DNA of 64,000 nt from Cryptomeria japonica. Its lineage: Eukaryota > Streptophyta > Pinopsida > Cupressales > Cupressaceae. The first letter of the stretch is position 1, and the number at the start of each line of letters is the position of its first letter. Location: assembly GCF_030272615.1 (NCBI RefSeq), contig NC_081414.1, positions 660,588,438-660,652,437 of the forward strand, given 5' to 3'. A program made the position numbers and the translations under genes. A model generated the notes under the pieces. It saw only the letters and a list, made by a program, of their open reading frames with translations. It searched no databases and had not been told where the DNA came from. Shown here piece by piece: positions 1-10,724 of this stretch.

Positions 1-40
1 AAGGGAAAAGTTTGAGAACCATTGATTCACCCCCCTCTCA
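1..40 (+). repeat. LTR 3' tail fragment
   Basis: The stretch ends in a C-run followed by CTCTCA (about 26-40). This is the signature seen at the 3' end of the other plus-oriented LTRs in the window (15779-15794, 19164-19187, 25786-25809). Only the tail is inside the window, so the family cannot be assigned. Confidence 0.45.
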
Positions 41-298
41 GTGGTGCATTGTGTCTAATAGCTTTTAGGTGATCTACGTATGAAATGTATTTACCCAAAA
101 ACACAACCATAACACAACACACATGATAAATGAAAGCTTTGAGATCTAATCTATGAAAAGGAATCAGCTTGGAAATCCAAAAAGTACAATATGTCCAAGT
201 GATATGAATAAAAAGAAGTAACATAAAGTGAAAGAAGCCATCATCCAACGTATGAGTATAATAAATGTATGTAAATTTTTTTAGCAACAATCAAAAAG
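41..298. other. no recognisable feature
   Basis: AT-rich sequence between two LTR fragments. I see no coding signature, RNA gene or repeat copy that I can match elsewhere in the window. Confidence 0.4.
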
Positions 299-660
299 GA
301 AGACTAAGATGGGGGGTGAATCAGTCTTCACCAGATTCAACAAATTAAAATCCAAAACAAAAACTGGTAAACTGCAGCAATAAACAGATAAGCAAATTAA
401 CAACACAATACAACACACTAAGCTTTTTGATGTGGAAAACTGGTTAAGGGAAAAACCATGATAGGAACCTACCCACGGTAAGATGATACTATGCAATAGT
501 ATGTGAAAATATTACAATGGGGAATGCACATGCATTTAGGTACACTTCCTAGAGCTCACTGCTCAAAAGATATTTGCCCCAAAGGCTACAACCCTTGGGG
601 AGGTCTCACTGACTTACAATATGATTTGGACTACAACCGGAAGAAGTGAACTACAATGAT
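299..660 (-). repeat. Truncated LTR, minus orientation, E-like
   Basis: Begins with a G-run followed by TGAATCAGTC, as the left ends of the minus-oriented LTRs do. It later carries a block reading CCTAGAGCTCACT, which recurs in the LTR of element E near 34773. It stops where the polypurine tract of the next, plus-oriented LTR begins. No internal region of this element remains. Confidence 0.5.
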
Positions 661-681
661 AGCATCTATTAGCATTTTCAC

Positions 682-692
682 AAAAAGGAGAT
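682..692 (+). other. Polypurine tract before LTR K
   Basis: A purine run, AAAAAGGAGAT, sits directly against TGTTAGCATC. This matches the polypurine-tract to 3' LTR junction of copia elements in this window. It marks LTR K as the downstream LTR of a plus-strand element whose body is gone. Confidence 0.5.
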
Positions 693-1828
693 TGTTAGCA
701 TCTCAGTAAGTTTGTTGGTATGAGGATATTGAGAAGGTTGTTGGAGATTGTTGATATAATTGAGAAAGGATGATTACTATCTTAATAATATTATTTTGTC
801 ATTGATGCCAAGCAATTGATTTTCTGATTCAATATGATGTTGCCATATCTTAATGAGTATTTTTTAATAAGTATAAAGATGTCGGTAAGAGACACAGAAT
901 GAATGTGAAAATAAAAGGGGAGTAATAAGCTATTCAATGGGCAACTATTACCGAGTTAGACAGTGATGAGATTATGTTGTTTTGATTGTTTTTGATATCC
1001 TATATATGAGTATTCAAAGACTGAACAAGAAGGAGACAAAATTTCAAGCTATAGAATTAGTTAAGGCTTGATAATGTTCTATGTTACTGAGCAAGATGCT
1101 AGTTGGTAAACCCTAAGGTTATCACTATCAGTTAAAGAGGGTAGAACATCTACCGAGTAATAACCGAATAATAACAGAATGCATTGGATGGATAAATACA
1201 TTATTAAATGTAGAATACCAATGAGCTGGAGTTGATCAGATGATTGGTATGTCATGCAAGAAGTTTGTTGAGGATCTACGACATCGAAAATACAAGAGAT
1301 AAGATCTACATCGTAGATTAAACAGTCATAACCTAGCACAAGTTCCAAGGCAAGGTAAAACATTTTCAGATTGAAGGATACAATGAACCTAGTCATGTTT
1401 TAAGATCTGATGGCTAAGATTGATCATGGGAAATGTGATCAAGGAGATTAAGCGGTTAGGTATTGTTCATAAATAAGAAATTGTTGATGAACAATGTATG
1501 CGGGAAAAATAGAAGAGTAGTGACATGACAGTAGTGATCACCGAGCACAAAAGATTGAAGATCTGATTGAAGAACAGATTAAGAAGCCCAATAAGAAGCA
1601 AGATAAGTCTTATGAAAAGATTGTTTTGAGCATATAGAATCTGCTTTAGCATTTTAGATGTGAAGTTGCAGATATATTTTATTACTATTATTTATTTTGT
1701 AAGTGACAGGAAATCTCTTAACCGAGTGGACTTAACAGTCTTATTTGTAAACCCTCTAGCAAGGTAACATTCTAAATGAGTGTTTGAAATACTTTGACAA
1801 AGGTCACTTCTAACAAAGTGCAAGACTC
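693..1828 (+). repeat. LTR K, left part
   Basis: Plus-oriented LTR beginning TGTTAGCATC and interrupted at 1828 by element B. The interruption is shown by the 5-bp duplication GACTC on both sides of B. The LTR resumes at 15480 and ends with a C-run and CTCTCA. Joined length is about 1.45 kb. Short reading frames here are chance. Confidence 0.65.
1824..1828. other. Target-site duplication of element B, left copy
   Basis: GACTC here is repeated exactly at 15475-15479, immediately outside the two ends of element B. Five bases is the usual duplication length for Ty1/copia integrase. Confidence 0.85.
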
Positions 1829-2194
1829 TGATAACACAATGATGAATGAATAGTACCCAATTGGTACTGAGAGGGGGGGGTGAATCAGTACAGACAAAAC
1901 CACACTCTTGAACTGGTTTGTCTGCAGACATTGTACATAGACAGACAAACAGTGACACTGGTCCTTAAACAGAGTATAACCGGCAAAACCCAGAATAACT
2001 GAGACCAACATAAATTGGTTGACACTTATCTTCTCATACAATCTAACACTTCATTTCCATTTCACCCTAATGCATGAACAGGTAATCTACCATCAAAGAT
2101 ATACATATAAGCAACTAGATCAACATGATTCACTGCTAGACATAAAACAATATAGCATCACATGAAAAAAACATCACATGACACACATATTTTC
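1829..2194 (-). repeat. Element B left LTR, part 1
   Basis: Begins TGATAACACAATGATGAA, the same terminus as the right LTR at 14033. It breaks off at 2194, where element A is inserted, and continues at 8561 with the expected next LTR bases. In the element's own orientation this is the 3' LTR. Confidence 0.9.
2189..2194. other. Target-site duplication of element A, left copy
   Basis: ATTTTC is repeated at 8561-8566 on the other side of element A. The repeat is six bases. The real duplication may be five plus a chance match. It shows that A inserted into B's LTR. Confidence 0.8.
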
Positions 2195-3611
2195 TGATAA
2201 TACAATGATGAACAAATAGTACCCAACCGGTACCGAGAAGAGGGGGGGGTGAATCAGTACAGAGAAAAATATACTCTTAAACCAATTTGTCTACAGACAC
2301 TGTGCATTGACAGACAAACAGTGACACCAGTCCTTAAATAGAGTACAACTGGCAAAACCCAGAATAACTGAGACAGGCATAAACCAGTTGACACTTATCT
2401 TCTCATACAATCTAGCACTTCATTTCCATTTCACCCTAATGCATGAACAGGTAATCTACCATCAAAGATATACATATAAGCAACTAGATCAACATGATTC
2501 ACTACTAGACAGAAAACAATATAGCATCACATGAAAAAGACATCACACATGACACACATATTTTTCACGTGGAAACCCAACTGGGAAAAACCACGGCAGC
2601 GATAAATACCCACAAGCTTGTTTTGAACTCTTTAGAAGTCTGCTCTGTTAGGAGCCTTGTCTGGTTAAAGACTGATACAATGGGTTCTGTTAGGAACCGA
2701 TCCTATTAGGGATCACCCAGTTAAGGGTTAAACCCTATTAAAGGTTACCTTGTTAGAGGATTTCAAGAACTCAATGGTTTTGAGTCACCTGTTAAATGAT
2801 TTACAACAAGCTTGTTAAAGCTCCCTGTTAAGGGATTTCTCAACTGTTGAAGTGGTTAGAGATCAATAGGTATTACAATGATATGGTAACATCACTCAAT
2901 ACCAATGCAGATCCACTTAAGCTCCTCTTCACCTTCTGCACTTACACTTTGTAGGTATCACTTCTCTCCTTTGGTTTGGCAAGAATCACGTATCTCTTCT
3001 CTTGGATATACACACACAACTTTTGCCAACAACCCTAGAAAGAGTCACAACATTGACCTTATAGGAAAATAGATAGGTTGGTAGCATAAACCCTAAACCC
3101 TAAACCTATTAGGTTAAGCAATTCAAATGGTTCAATCCTGACCATTGAGCACACTGCATTAATCTCCATCATTCGTTGTCCACCGATTTCATGGTGGCTG
3201 ATAACCCATCACACATTATCACCATTTACAGACTTCACACATTCTTGAGGTAGATAGGAACAATCTCCTTCATGCAAGATCATTCACGTACACAAGGCTA
3301 CACGTGGCAGCACGATTAGCTCTTCATTATCATGCTAACTCATCATACAAAGTCACCGGTTGAGCCACATAGGCTTGAAGCACTTCAACCGGAAACCCTG
3401 AAGTTGAGACTACCAACCGGTAGTCATACAGTGCTTCCATGTGCCGGTTCCCATAACCATATACTGGCTCACCTTGAACAAGCACACTGCTTCACTTTGG
3501 CACAAATGTCGGTTCACAGTGTTGAACCAGTTCTCTTCTTTTCATCATATTGACATCAATGACAATACACAATGTCATTATGTCCTCATACTGGTTCACA
3601 TAATGCCAAAA
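2195..3611 (-). repeat. Element A left LTR (3' LTR)
   Basis: Starts TGATAATACAATGATG and ends at TGCCAAAA, where other copies have TGCCAACA, so the terminal CA is mutated. It lacks a stretch of about 25 bases present in A's right LTR near 7650-7675. A double CCCTAAA telobox lies at 3088-3106. Length 1,417 bp. Confidence 0.88.
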
Positions 3612-3785
3612 ATCTCCCCCTTTGGCATTGATGGCAATATACAAAGATATCTTTCCGCTTCACATCTTCTCCCCCAATTTCAGCAGATATCTTCTCCACT
3701 TCATATCTTCTCCCCCTTTGACAACAATGCCAAAGTGGAGGCACAAGCTTCCCTATTCCATTATGCTGCTCCCCCTGAGGAGTAG
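3612..3785 (-). other. Polypurine tract cluster of element A
   Basis: On the minus strand, AAAGGGGGAGAT lies directly before the 3' LTR. Further G-runs of the same form lie at about 3680-3690, 3710-3720 and 3768-3776. Only the LTR-adjacent tract is needed for plus-strand priming. Repeated tracts of this kind are a known feature of Sirevirus elements. Confidence 0.7.
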
Positions 3786-3854
3786 CATCCTTCATCACAT
3801 CAATCCAAAAAAAAATTGACTATGCAATACCTCACTGATGTGGAGCATATGCCT

Positions 3855-5404
3855 TTAGTTTACCTCCTGAAGGGGCAACACCCCTAATTCACCTCTTAAG
3901 TACATAAATGTAGCCTTTGGGAGAAGCTTGGTGAATATGTCTGCTAACTGCTCCTTAATGGAAACATGTTCCAGTCCAATCTCTTTGTTCTGAACCTTTC
4001 CCCTCAATAAATGATACTTAAGCTCAAAGTGCTTGGTTCTAGAATGTAAAACTGGAATCTTCAAGATATTAATTGCCCTAGTATTGTCACAAAATATACT
4101 TACCGATTCAAATACAAGAACTTTGAAGCCATTTAATACATGCTTAATCCAAATTGTCTGAGTGTAGCTCATGAAAGCTGCAACATACTCTGCTTCTACT
4201 ATAGACTAAGAGATACAACTCTGCTTCTTAATCATCCATGAGACTAGTCTACTACCAAGAAAGAATGCCCCACCGGTTGTGCTTTTCCGGTCATCTACAT
4301 TACCTGCCCAATCAGCATCTGTGTATACTTTTAAGTTGAAATCCTTCCTATATGGATACCACAATCCAAATCAACAGCTCCCTTTAGATACCTAAGAATC
4401 CACTTGAATGCAACCAAGTGGGATTCTCTTGGGCTTTTCAGGAACCTTGCAGTAATGCCTACTGCATGTGCAATATCTGGTCTTCTATGTACTACATAAT
4501 GCAACATACCAATCATTGACCGGTATTCCTTCTCATCAACTAATGCTGAGTCATCCTCTTTGGATAGTTTACAATCAGTCACCATCGGTGTTCCAACTAG
4601 TTTGCTATCTTCCATGCCAAAGGTCTTTAACACCTCTTTGACATACTTGGACTTAGTGATAAAGATTCCATCTTTCATCTGCTGGATTTGCAGTCCAATG
4701 AAGAACTTAATCTCCCCTATGAGTGACATCTCAAACTCTTTCTTCATCTCATCTGCAAATTCATGACTCATCTTGTCATCTCCACCAAAGATAATGTCAT
4801 CAACAAATACCTCACAGATCAGGATCTGATCACCTTCAGACTTCAAGTAGATATTGCTATCTTCACTTATTCTCTCAAAGCCAATCTTCACAAGATGGGA
4901 ATGCAGATGTTCATACCATGCTCTAGGTGCCTGCTTTAGACCATTTAAGGCTTTATGTAGCCTACATACCATCTCACTATCTTTAGATAGGGAAAACCCA
5001 TCTGGTTGCTCTATATACACCTCCTCTTCAAGTACACCATTTAGGAATGCAAATTTTACATCCATTTGATATACCTTGAAGCCTTTAAAAGCTGCATATG
5101 CAAGAAGCATATGAACTCCTTCCAATCTAGCTACAGGAGCAAAGATTTCTCCATAGTCTTATCCTTCTTCTTGAGCATATCCTTTGCACACCAATCTGGC
5201 TTTGTTTCTAATCACTGTGCCATCCTCATTCAGTTTATTTCTGAAGACCCATTTGGTACCAATGATATTTTTATGCTCCAGTTTGGGTACCAAAGACCAT
5301 GTACCATTTTTCTCTATTTGGTCAGGTTCCTCTTCCATTGCCTTGATCCAGTCTTCAGCTTTATGTGCCTCTTTGAATGTTTTAGGCTCAAATTTAGAGA
5401 TCAT
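3855..5404 (-). pseudogene. Element A reverse transcriptase and RNase H, broken
   Basis: Reading right to left: the linker and RT N-terminus (5159-5404, with KWVFRNKLNEDG), the RT core (4331-5125, [24 protein letters not shown] and the catalytic FVDDIIFGG intact), then RNase H with frame breaks (4173-4330) and its C-terminus (3855-4172, IFCDNT and [12 protein letters not shown]). Stops or frameshifts separate the pieces. A stop lies at about 5158 between two RT segments that are continuous in element I. The product would copy element RNA into DNA in cytoplasmic particles. As it stands it cannot be made as one protein. Confidence 0.88.
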
Positions 5405-5656
5405 ACATGAGTTTTCTCTAAACTTTCTTCTTGTAAGGATTCCTGCATCCTTATCCCCTATGATCTGCTTAGGATAATGATTCAGCTTAACATACCAAGG
5501 AATGGTCTTGATGGATTCCTCTTGTTTTTATTCTTCTTCCTCATCTCCATCAGTATCAACATCTACATCTACTGATGTAGGACCACTATTACTGGTACTC
5601 TGTTGACTGACAACCAGTTCGTTTACCGCTTGCTTACTGTCGGTTTCCTTAGTTTT
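5405..5656 (-). pseudogene. Element A integrase-RT linker, decayed
   Basis: In B the matching segment encodes an acidic, Glu/Asp-rich linker between integrase and RT. Here it contains stops and is shorter than in B, so I treat it as decayed coding sequence of the same polyprotein. Confidence 0.6.
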
Positions 5657-6917
5657 CTAAGAGGTTTCATCAACTCTTACATTGATGCTTTCCATAATTC
5701 TCTGAGTCCTATTATTGAAGCACTTGAGAGATTTGCTCTTGGTGGAATACCCTAGGAATATTCCCTCATTACATTGGACATCAAATTTGCTCTGGTGTTC
5801 ACTCCTCTTGATGTAACATTTGCTACCAAACACTCTAAAGTAGCTAACCACAGGTGTCTTACCGGTCCAATACTCATAAGGCATTTTATCCTTACCTTTC
5901 TTGATGAGTACCCGATTCATTGTATAGACTGTAGTGCTCATCACTTCTCTCCAAAAGGTGTGAGCTACCTTTCCTTGAATCAACATGGTTCTAGCTACTC
6001 CAACCATAGTCTGGTTATTCCTCTCTGCTAGGCCATTCTGTTGTGGAGTTCGGGGGGTAGACAGTTTCCTCTTGATGCCATGTTCTTCATAGTACTTGTT
6101 GAATTCACCGGAAGTGAATTCCCCTCCTTGATCAGTTCTTAGGCACTTGATCCTATTACCGCTTTCCTTCTCCACTAATGCTCTAAAAGCTCTGAACATT
6201 ACAAAACCTTCAGACTTATCTGTCAAGAATGTGACCAACATTATTCTTGAGTAGTCATCAATGAGAATCATGAAGTACCTATCACCCTGCACACTCCTAG
6301 TTTTCATAGGACCACACAAATCAGTATGCACAAGATCAAGCAGATTGTCAACAGTGAAAGATTTACCTTTAAAGGTTGAGGAAGACATTTTCCCCAATTG
6401 ACATTCTCTGCACAGGGTATTATCTAGTTTTCTTAGCACTGGCAATCCTCTAACTACTTTGATCTTACTAGCCTTCACAATGTTATCAAAGTTTACATGG
6501 CAGAGTCTCCTATGCCATATCCAGCTATCATCAAATTTAGCCATAAGACATTTACTTATATTTGCATTCAACTGAAATAGATTACCTTTGGTCTGCATGT
6601 CGGTGGCCACCATTTCACCATCCCTTCCTTTGATTCTGCACACTATATTCTTGAATTCCAGAGTGAGACCACTGTCATTCAATTGGGCAACACTCAGAAG
6701 GTTGTGTCTAAGACCATCAACCCAATACACATTGTCAGCACTACTCTTTCCATTCAGAGAGATGGACCCTCTACCTTTGACCATGCATGGTGCATCATTA
6801 TCAAAGTGAACCACACCACCATCATACTCGTCCATGGTTAGAAACTTGCTCCAGTCACCAGTCATATGGTGAGAACAACCACTGTCAATGATCCACTCAT
6901 TGGAATTATCAAACCGG
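5657..6917 (-). CDS. Element A protease-integrase segment
   Basis: An open stretch of about 420 codons. At its start lies the aspartic protease site, WIIDSGCSHHMTG, with the DSG codons at about 6879-6887. Integrase follows, with the His-His-Cys-Cys zinc site (HRRLCHVN, CRECQLGKM) and the DDE core: HTDLCGP, TDQGGEF and LAERNN all keep their acidic residues. The C-terminal GKTPVVSYFRVFGSKCYIK is typical of copia integrase. It is part of a polyprotein, so there is no start codon of its own. It would cut the polyprotein and insert element DNA into chromosomes. The best preserved coding block of element A. Confidence 0.88.
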
Positions 6918-7060
6918 TAGGGGCAACATAGGCATTCTCAACATAGCTCCACTGTTGAGTACCCATGCTTCTGATGAATATCTTCATTCTGCCTTTCCAT
7001 ATACTGAAATTTTCTCTGTTAAACTTTGGACCTTCCCTCTTCATCATTAGACTGGGATCT
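6862..7060 (-). pseudogene. Element A gag N-terminal remnant fused to protease region
   Basis: About 45 codons match the gag N-terminus of B and I (MMKREGPKFNRENFSIWKGR). After the VAPTG codons the sequence jumps into the protease region in another frame. In B about 850 bp separates these points. The join falls in a short ACCGG present at both ends of the missing stretch (about 6913-6917). Central gag and the zinc knuckle are lost. Confidence 0.85.
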
Positions 7061-7104
7061 TTACCTCAAGCGGTTAGGCTTATAACACAGAGGACCTGGA
7101 GGAA

Positions 7105-7116
7105 GCTCTGATACCA
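7105..7116 (-). other. Element A primer-binding site, tRNA-Met
   Basis: On the minus strand TGGTATCAGAGC is complementary to the 3' end of plant initiator tRNA-Met. It lies two bases inside the 5' LTR end, the standard copia arrangement. Confidence 0.9.
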
Positions 7117-7118
7117 AT

Positions 7119-8560
7119 TGATAATACAATGATGAACGAATAGTACCCAACTGGTACTGAGAGGGGGGGTGAATCAGTATAGAAAAAAAACACACTCTTG
7201 AACCGGTTTGTCTGCAAACACTGTACATTGACAGACAAACAGCAACACCAGTCCTTAAACAGAGTACAACCAACAAAACCCATAATAACTGAGATAGGCA
7301 TAAACTGGTTGACACTTATCTTCTCATACAATCTAGCACTTCATTTCCATTTCACCCTAATGCATAAACAGGTAATCTCCAATCAAAGATATAAATATTA
7401 GCAACTAGATCAACATGATTCACTGCTAGACAGAAAACAATATAGCATCACACAAAAAAGATATCACACATGACACACATATTTTTCATGTGGAAACCGA
7501 ACTGCTAAAAACCACGGTGGGGATGAATACCCACAAGTTTGTTTTGAACTCTTTAGAAGTCCACTCTGTTAGGAGCCTTGTCTGGTTAAAGACTGATACA
7601 ATGGGTTCTATTAGGAACTGATCCTGTTAGGGATCACTCGGTTAAGGGATGGCTAGAATACCCGGTTAAGGGTTAAACCTTGTTAAAGGTTACCTTGTTA
7701 GAGGATTTTAAGAACTCAATGGTTTTGAGTCACCCTGTTAAAGGATTTATAGCAAGCCTGTTAAAGCTACCCTGTTAAGGGATTTCTCAACTGTTGAAGT
7801 GGTTAGAGATCAACAGGTATTACAATGATCTGGTAATAGCACTCAATGCCAATGCAGATCCGCTTAAGCTCCTCTTCACCTTCTGCACTTACACTCTGTA
7901 GGTATCACTTCTCTCCTTTGGTCTGGCAAGAATCACACATCTCTTCTCTTGGATACACACACACACAACATTTGCCAACAACCCTAGAAAGAGTCACAAC
8001 ATCGACCTTATAGGAAAACAGATAGGTCAGTAGCATAAACCCTAAACCCTAAACCTATTAGGTTAAGGAATTCAAATGGTTCAATCTTGACCGTTGAGCA
8101 CACTGCATTAATCTCCATCATTCATTGTCAACCGATTTCATGGTGTCTGATAACCCATCACACGTTATCACCATTTACAGAATTCACACATTTCCGAGGT
8201 ATATAGGAACAATCTCCTTCATGCAATATCCTTCACACACACAAGGCTTCACGTGGTAGCACGATCAGTTCTTCGTTATCATGTTCACTTATCATACAAA
8301 GTCACTAGTTGAGCCACATAGGCTTGAAGCACTTCAACTGGAAACCCTAAAGTTGAGACTACCAACCGGTAGTCATATAGTGCTTCCATGTGCCGGTTCC
8401 CATAACCATATGTTGGTTCACCTTGAACAAGCACACCACTTCACTTTGGCACAAATGTCGGTTCACAGTGTTGAACCGATTCTCTTCTTTTCATCATATT
8501 GACATCAATGACAATACACAATGTCATTATGTCCTCATACCAGTTCACATAATGCCAACA
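7119..8560 (-). repeat. Element A right LTR (5' LTR)
   Basis: Starts TGATAATACAATGATG and ends TGCCAACA. Length 1,442 bp. It carries the telobox pair at 8037-8055 and a G-run near the left end. By eye the two LTRs of A differ at scattered sites plus one indel of about 25 bp, so the insertion is not recent. Confidence 0.9.
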
Positions 8561-8566
8561 ATTTTC
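8561..8566. other. Target-site duplication of element A, right copy
   Basis: ATTTTC, matching 2189-2194. Confidence 0.8.
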
Positions 8567-9654
8567 ACATGGAAACCCAACTGGGAAAAACCATGGTGCG
8601 GATGAATACCCACAAGCTTGTTTTTGAACTCTTTAGAAGTTCATTATGTTAGGAGCCTTGTCCAGTTAAAGACTGATACAATGGGTTCTGTAAGGAACAG
8701 ATCCTGTTAGGGATCACCTTGTTAAGGGATGGCTAGAATACCCGGTTAAGGGTTAAACCCTATTAAAGGTTACCTTGTTAGAGGATTTCAAGAACTCAAT
8801 GGTTTTGAGTCACCCTATTAAAGGATTTACAACAAGCCTATTAAAGCTACCTTGTTAAGGGATTTCTCAACTGTTGAAGTGGTTAAAGATCAATAGGTAT
8901 TACAATGATCTGGTAACAACACTCAATGCCAATGCAGATCTACTTAAGCTCCTCTTCACCTTCTGCACTTACACTCTATAGGTATCACTTCTCTCCATTG
9001 GTCTGGCAATAATCACGTATCTCTTCTATTGGATACACACACACAATTTTTGCCAACAACCCTAGAAAGAGTCACAACATTGACCTTATAGGAAAATAGA
9101 TAGGTTGGTAGCATAAACCCTAAAACCTAAACCTATTAGGTTAAGGAGTTCAAACGGTTCAATCCTGACCATTGACCACACTGCATTAATCTACATCATT
9201 CATTTTCCACCGATTTCATGGCGGCTGATAACCCATCACACGTTATCATTGTTTACAGACTTCACACATTCCTGAGGTAGGTAGGAACAATCTCCTTCAT
9301 GCAAGATCCTTCACGCACACAAGGCTTCACGTGGTAGCACAATCTATTCTTCGTTATCATACTAACTCATCATACAAAGTCACCGGTTGAGCCACATAGG
9401 CTTGAAGCAGTTCAATCGAAAACCCTAAAGTTGAGATTACCAACCAGTAGTCATACAAAGCTTCCATGTGCTGGTTCCCATAACCATATGCCAGTTCACC
9501 TTGAACAAGCACACCGCTTCACTTTGGCACAAATGCCAGTTCACAGTGCTATACTGGTTCTCACATATGCCAGTTCTCACCTCTTCAGCATATTGACATC
9601 AATGACAACATACAATGTCATGATGTCCTCATATCAGTTCACATAATGCCAACA
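8567..9654 (-). repeat. Element B left LTR, part 2
   Basis: Continues the LTR interrupted at 2194 and ends TGCCAACA against B's polypurine tract. The telobox (about 9115-9134) has one extra base between repeats. Confidence 0.88.
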
Positions 9655-9830
9655 ATCTCCCCCTTTGGCATTGATGGCAATATACAAAGATATCTCTCTA
9701 CTTCACATCTTCTCCCCCAATTTCTGCAGATATCTTCTCCACTTCACATCTTCTCCCCCTTTGACACCAATTCCAAAGTGGAGGCACAAGCTTCCCTATT
9801 CCATTATGCTGCTCCCCATGAGGAGTAGCA
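9655..9830 (-). other. Polypurine tract cluster of element B
   Basis: Same arrangement as in A: a G-run tract directly against the LTR, and further copies at about 9712, 9752 and 9813. Confidence 0.7.
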
Positions 9831-9894
9831 TCCTTCAACACATCAATCCAAAATAAATTTGACTATGCAATACCTGACTGATGTGGAGCATATG

Positions 9895-10721
9895 CTTTTA
9901 GTTTACCTCCTAAAGGGGCCACACCCCTAATTCACCTCTTAAGTACATAAATGTAACCTTTGGGAGAGGCTTGGTGAATATGTCTGCTAACAGCTCCTTA
10001 CTGGAAACATGTTTCAGTGCATCTCTTTGTTTTGAATCTTTTCCCTTAAGAAATGATACTTAAGCTCAAAGTGCTTGGTTCTAGAATGTAAAACCAGATT
10101 CTTGGAGATACTAATTGCACTAGTATTGTCACAAAATATACTTACTGGTTCAGATACAGGAACTTTGAAGCCATTTAATACATGCTTCATCCAAATTGTC
10201 TGAGTGCAGTTCATGAAAGCTGTAACATATTATGCTTCCGCTGTAGACTAAGAGATACAACTCTGCTTCTTACTCATCCATGAGACCAGCCTACCACCAA
10301 GAAAGAATGCGCCACCAGTTGTTCTTTTCCAGTCATCTACATTACCTGCCCAATCAACATCTATAAATACTTTCAAGTTGAAATCCTTGCTATATGGATA
10401 GCACAATCCATAGTCAACCATTCCCTTTAGATACCTAAGAGTCTGCTTGACTGCAACCAAGTGGGATTCTCTTGGGCTTTTCTGGAACCTTGTAGTAATG
10501 CCTACTGCATGTGCAATATCTAGTCTGCTATGCACTACATAATGCAACTTACCAATCATTGACCGGTATTCCTTCTCATCAACCAATGCCGAGTCATCCT
10601 CTTTGGATAGTTTATAACCGGTCACCATTGGTGTTCCAACCGGTTTGCTATCTTCCATGCCAAAGGTTTTCAACACCTCTTTGACATACTTGGACTGAGT
10701 GATAAAGATCCCATCTTTCAT
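9895..10721 (-). pseudogene. Element B RNase H and RT C-terminus
   Basis: Right to left: the RT tail and RNase H start (10248-10721, [17 protein letters not shown], then [16 protein letters not shown]) and the RNase H end (10014-10214, [10 protein letters not shown]). A stop (about 10722) separates it from the RT core, and another break lies at 10215-10247. In the DWAGN motif the first catalytic position is kept. RNase H would remove the RNA template after copying. Confidence 0.85.
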
Positions 10722-10724
10722 CTG

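Larger units (their letters stand above)
2195..8560 (-). mobile_element. Element A: Ty1/copia LTR retrotransposon, gag deleted
   Basis: Minus-strand copia element of 6.4 kb with two LTRs, tRNA-Met primer site and polypurine tracts, inserted in the left LTR of element B. Order in its own direction: LTR, primer site, short gag remnant, protease, integrase, RT, RNase H, LTR. Most of gag and the start of the protease region are missing. An otherwise fairly well kept integrase and RT make it a deletion derivative rather than an ancient relic. Confidence 0.9.

Noticed and set aside
27-2041. Several short minus-strand frames of 60-105 codons
   Set aside because: They lie in LTR sequence, share no family motifs and have no conserved counterpart. 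Chance frames in AT-rich DNA.
3088-3106. Interstitial telomere
   Set aside because: Only two repeat units, and they recur at the same place within several LTR copies, so they belong to the LTR.
4854-5069. Plus-strand frame of 71 codons that recurs almost unchanged at 10897 and 45409
   Set aside because: It is the complement of the conserved RT core in A, B and I. It recurs because RT is conserved, not because it is a gene.
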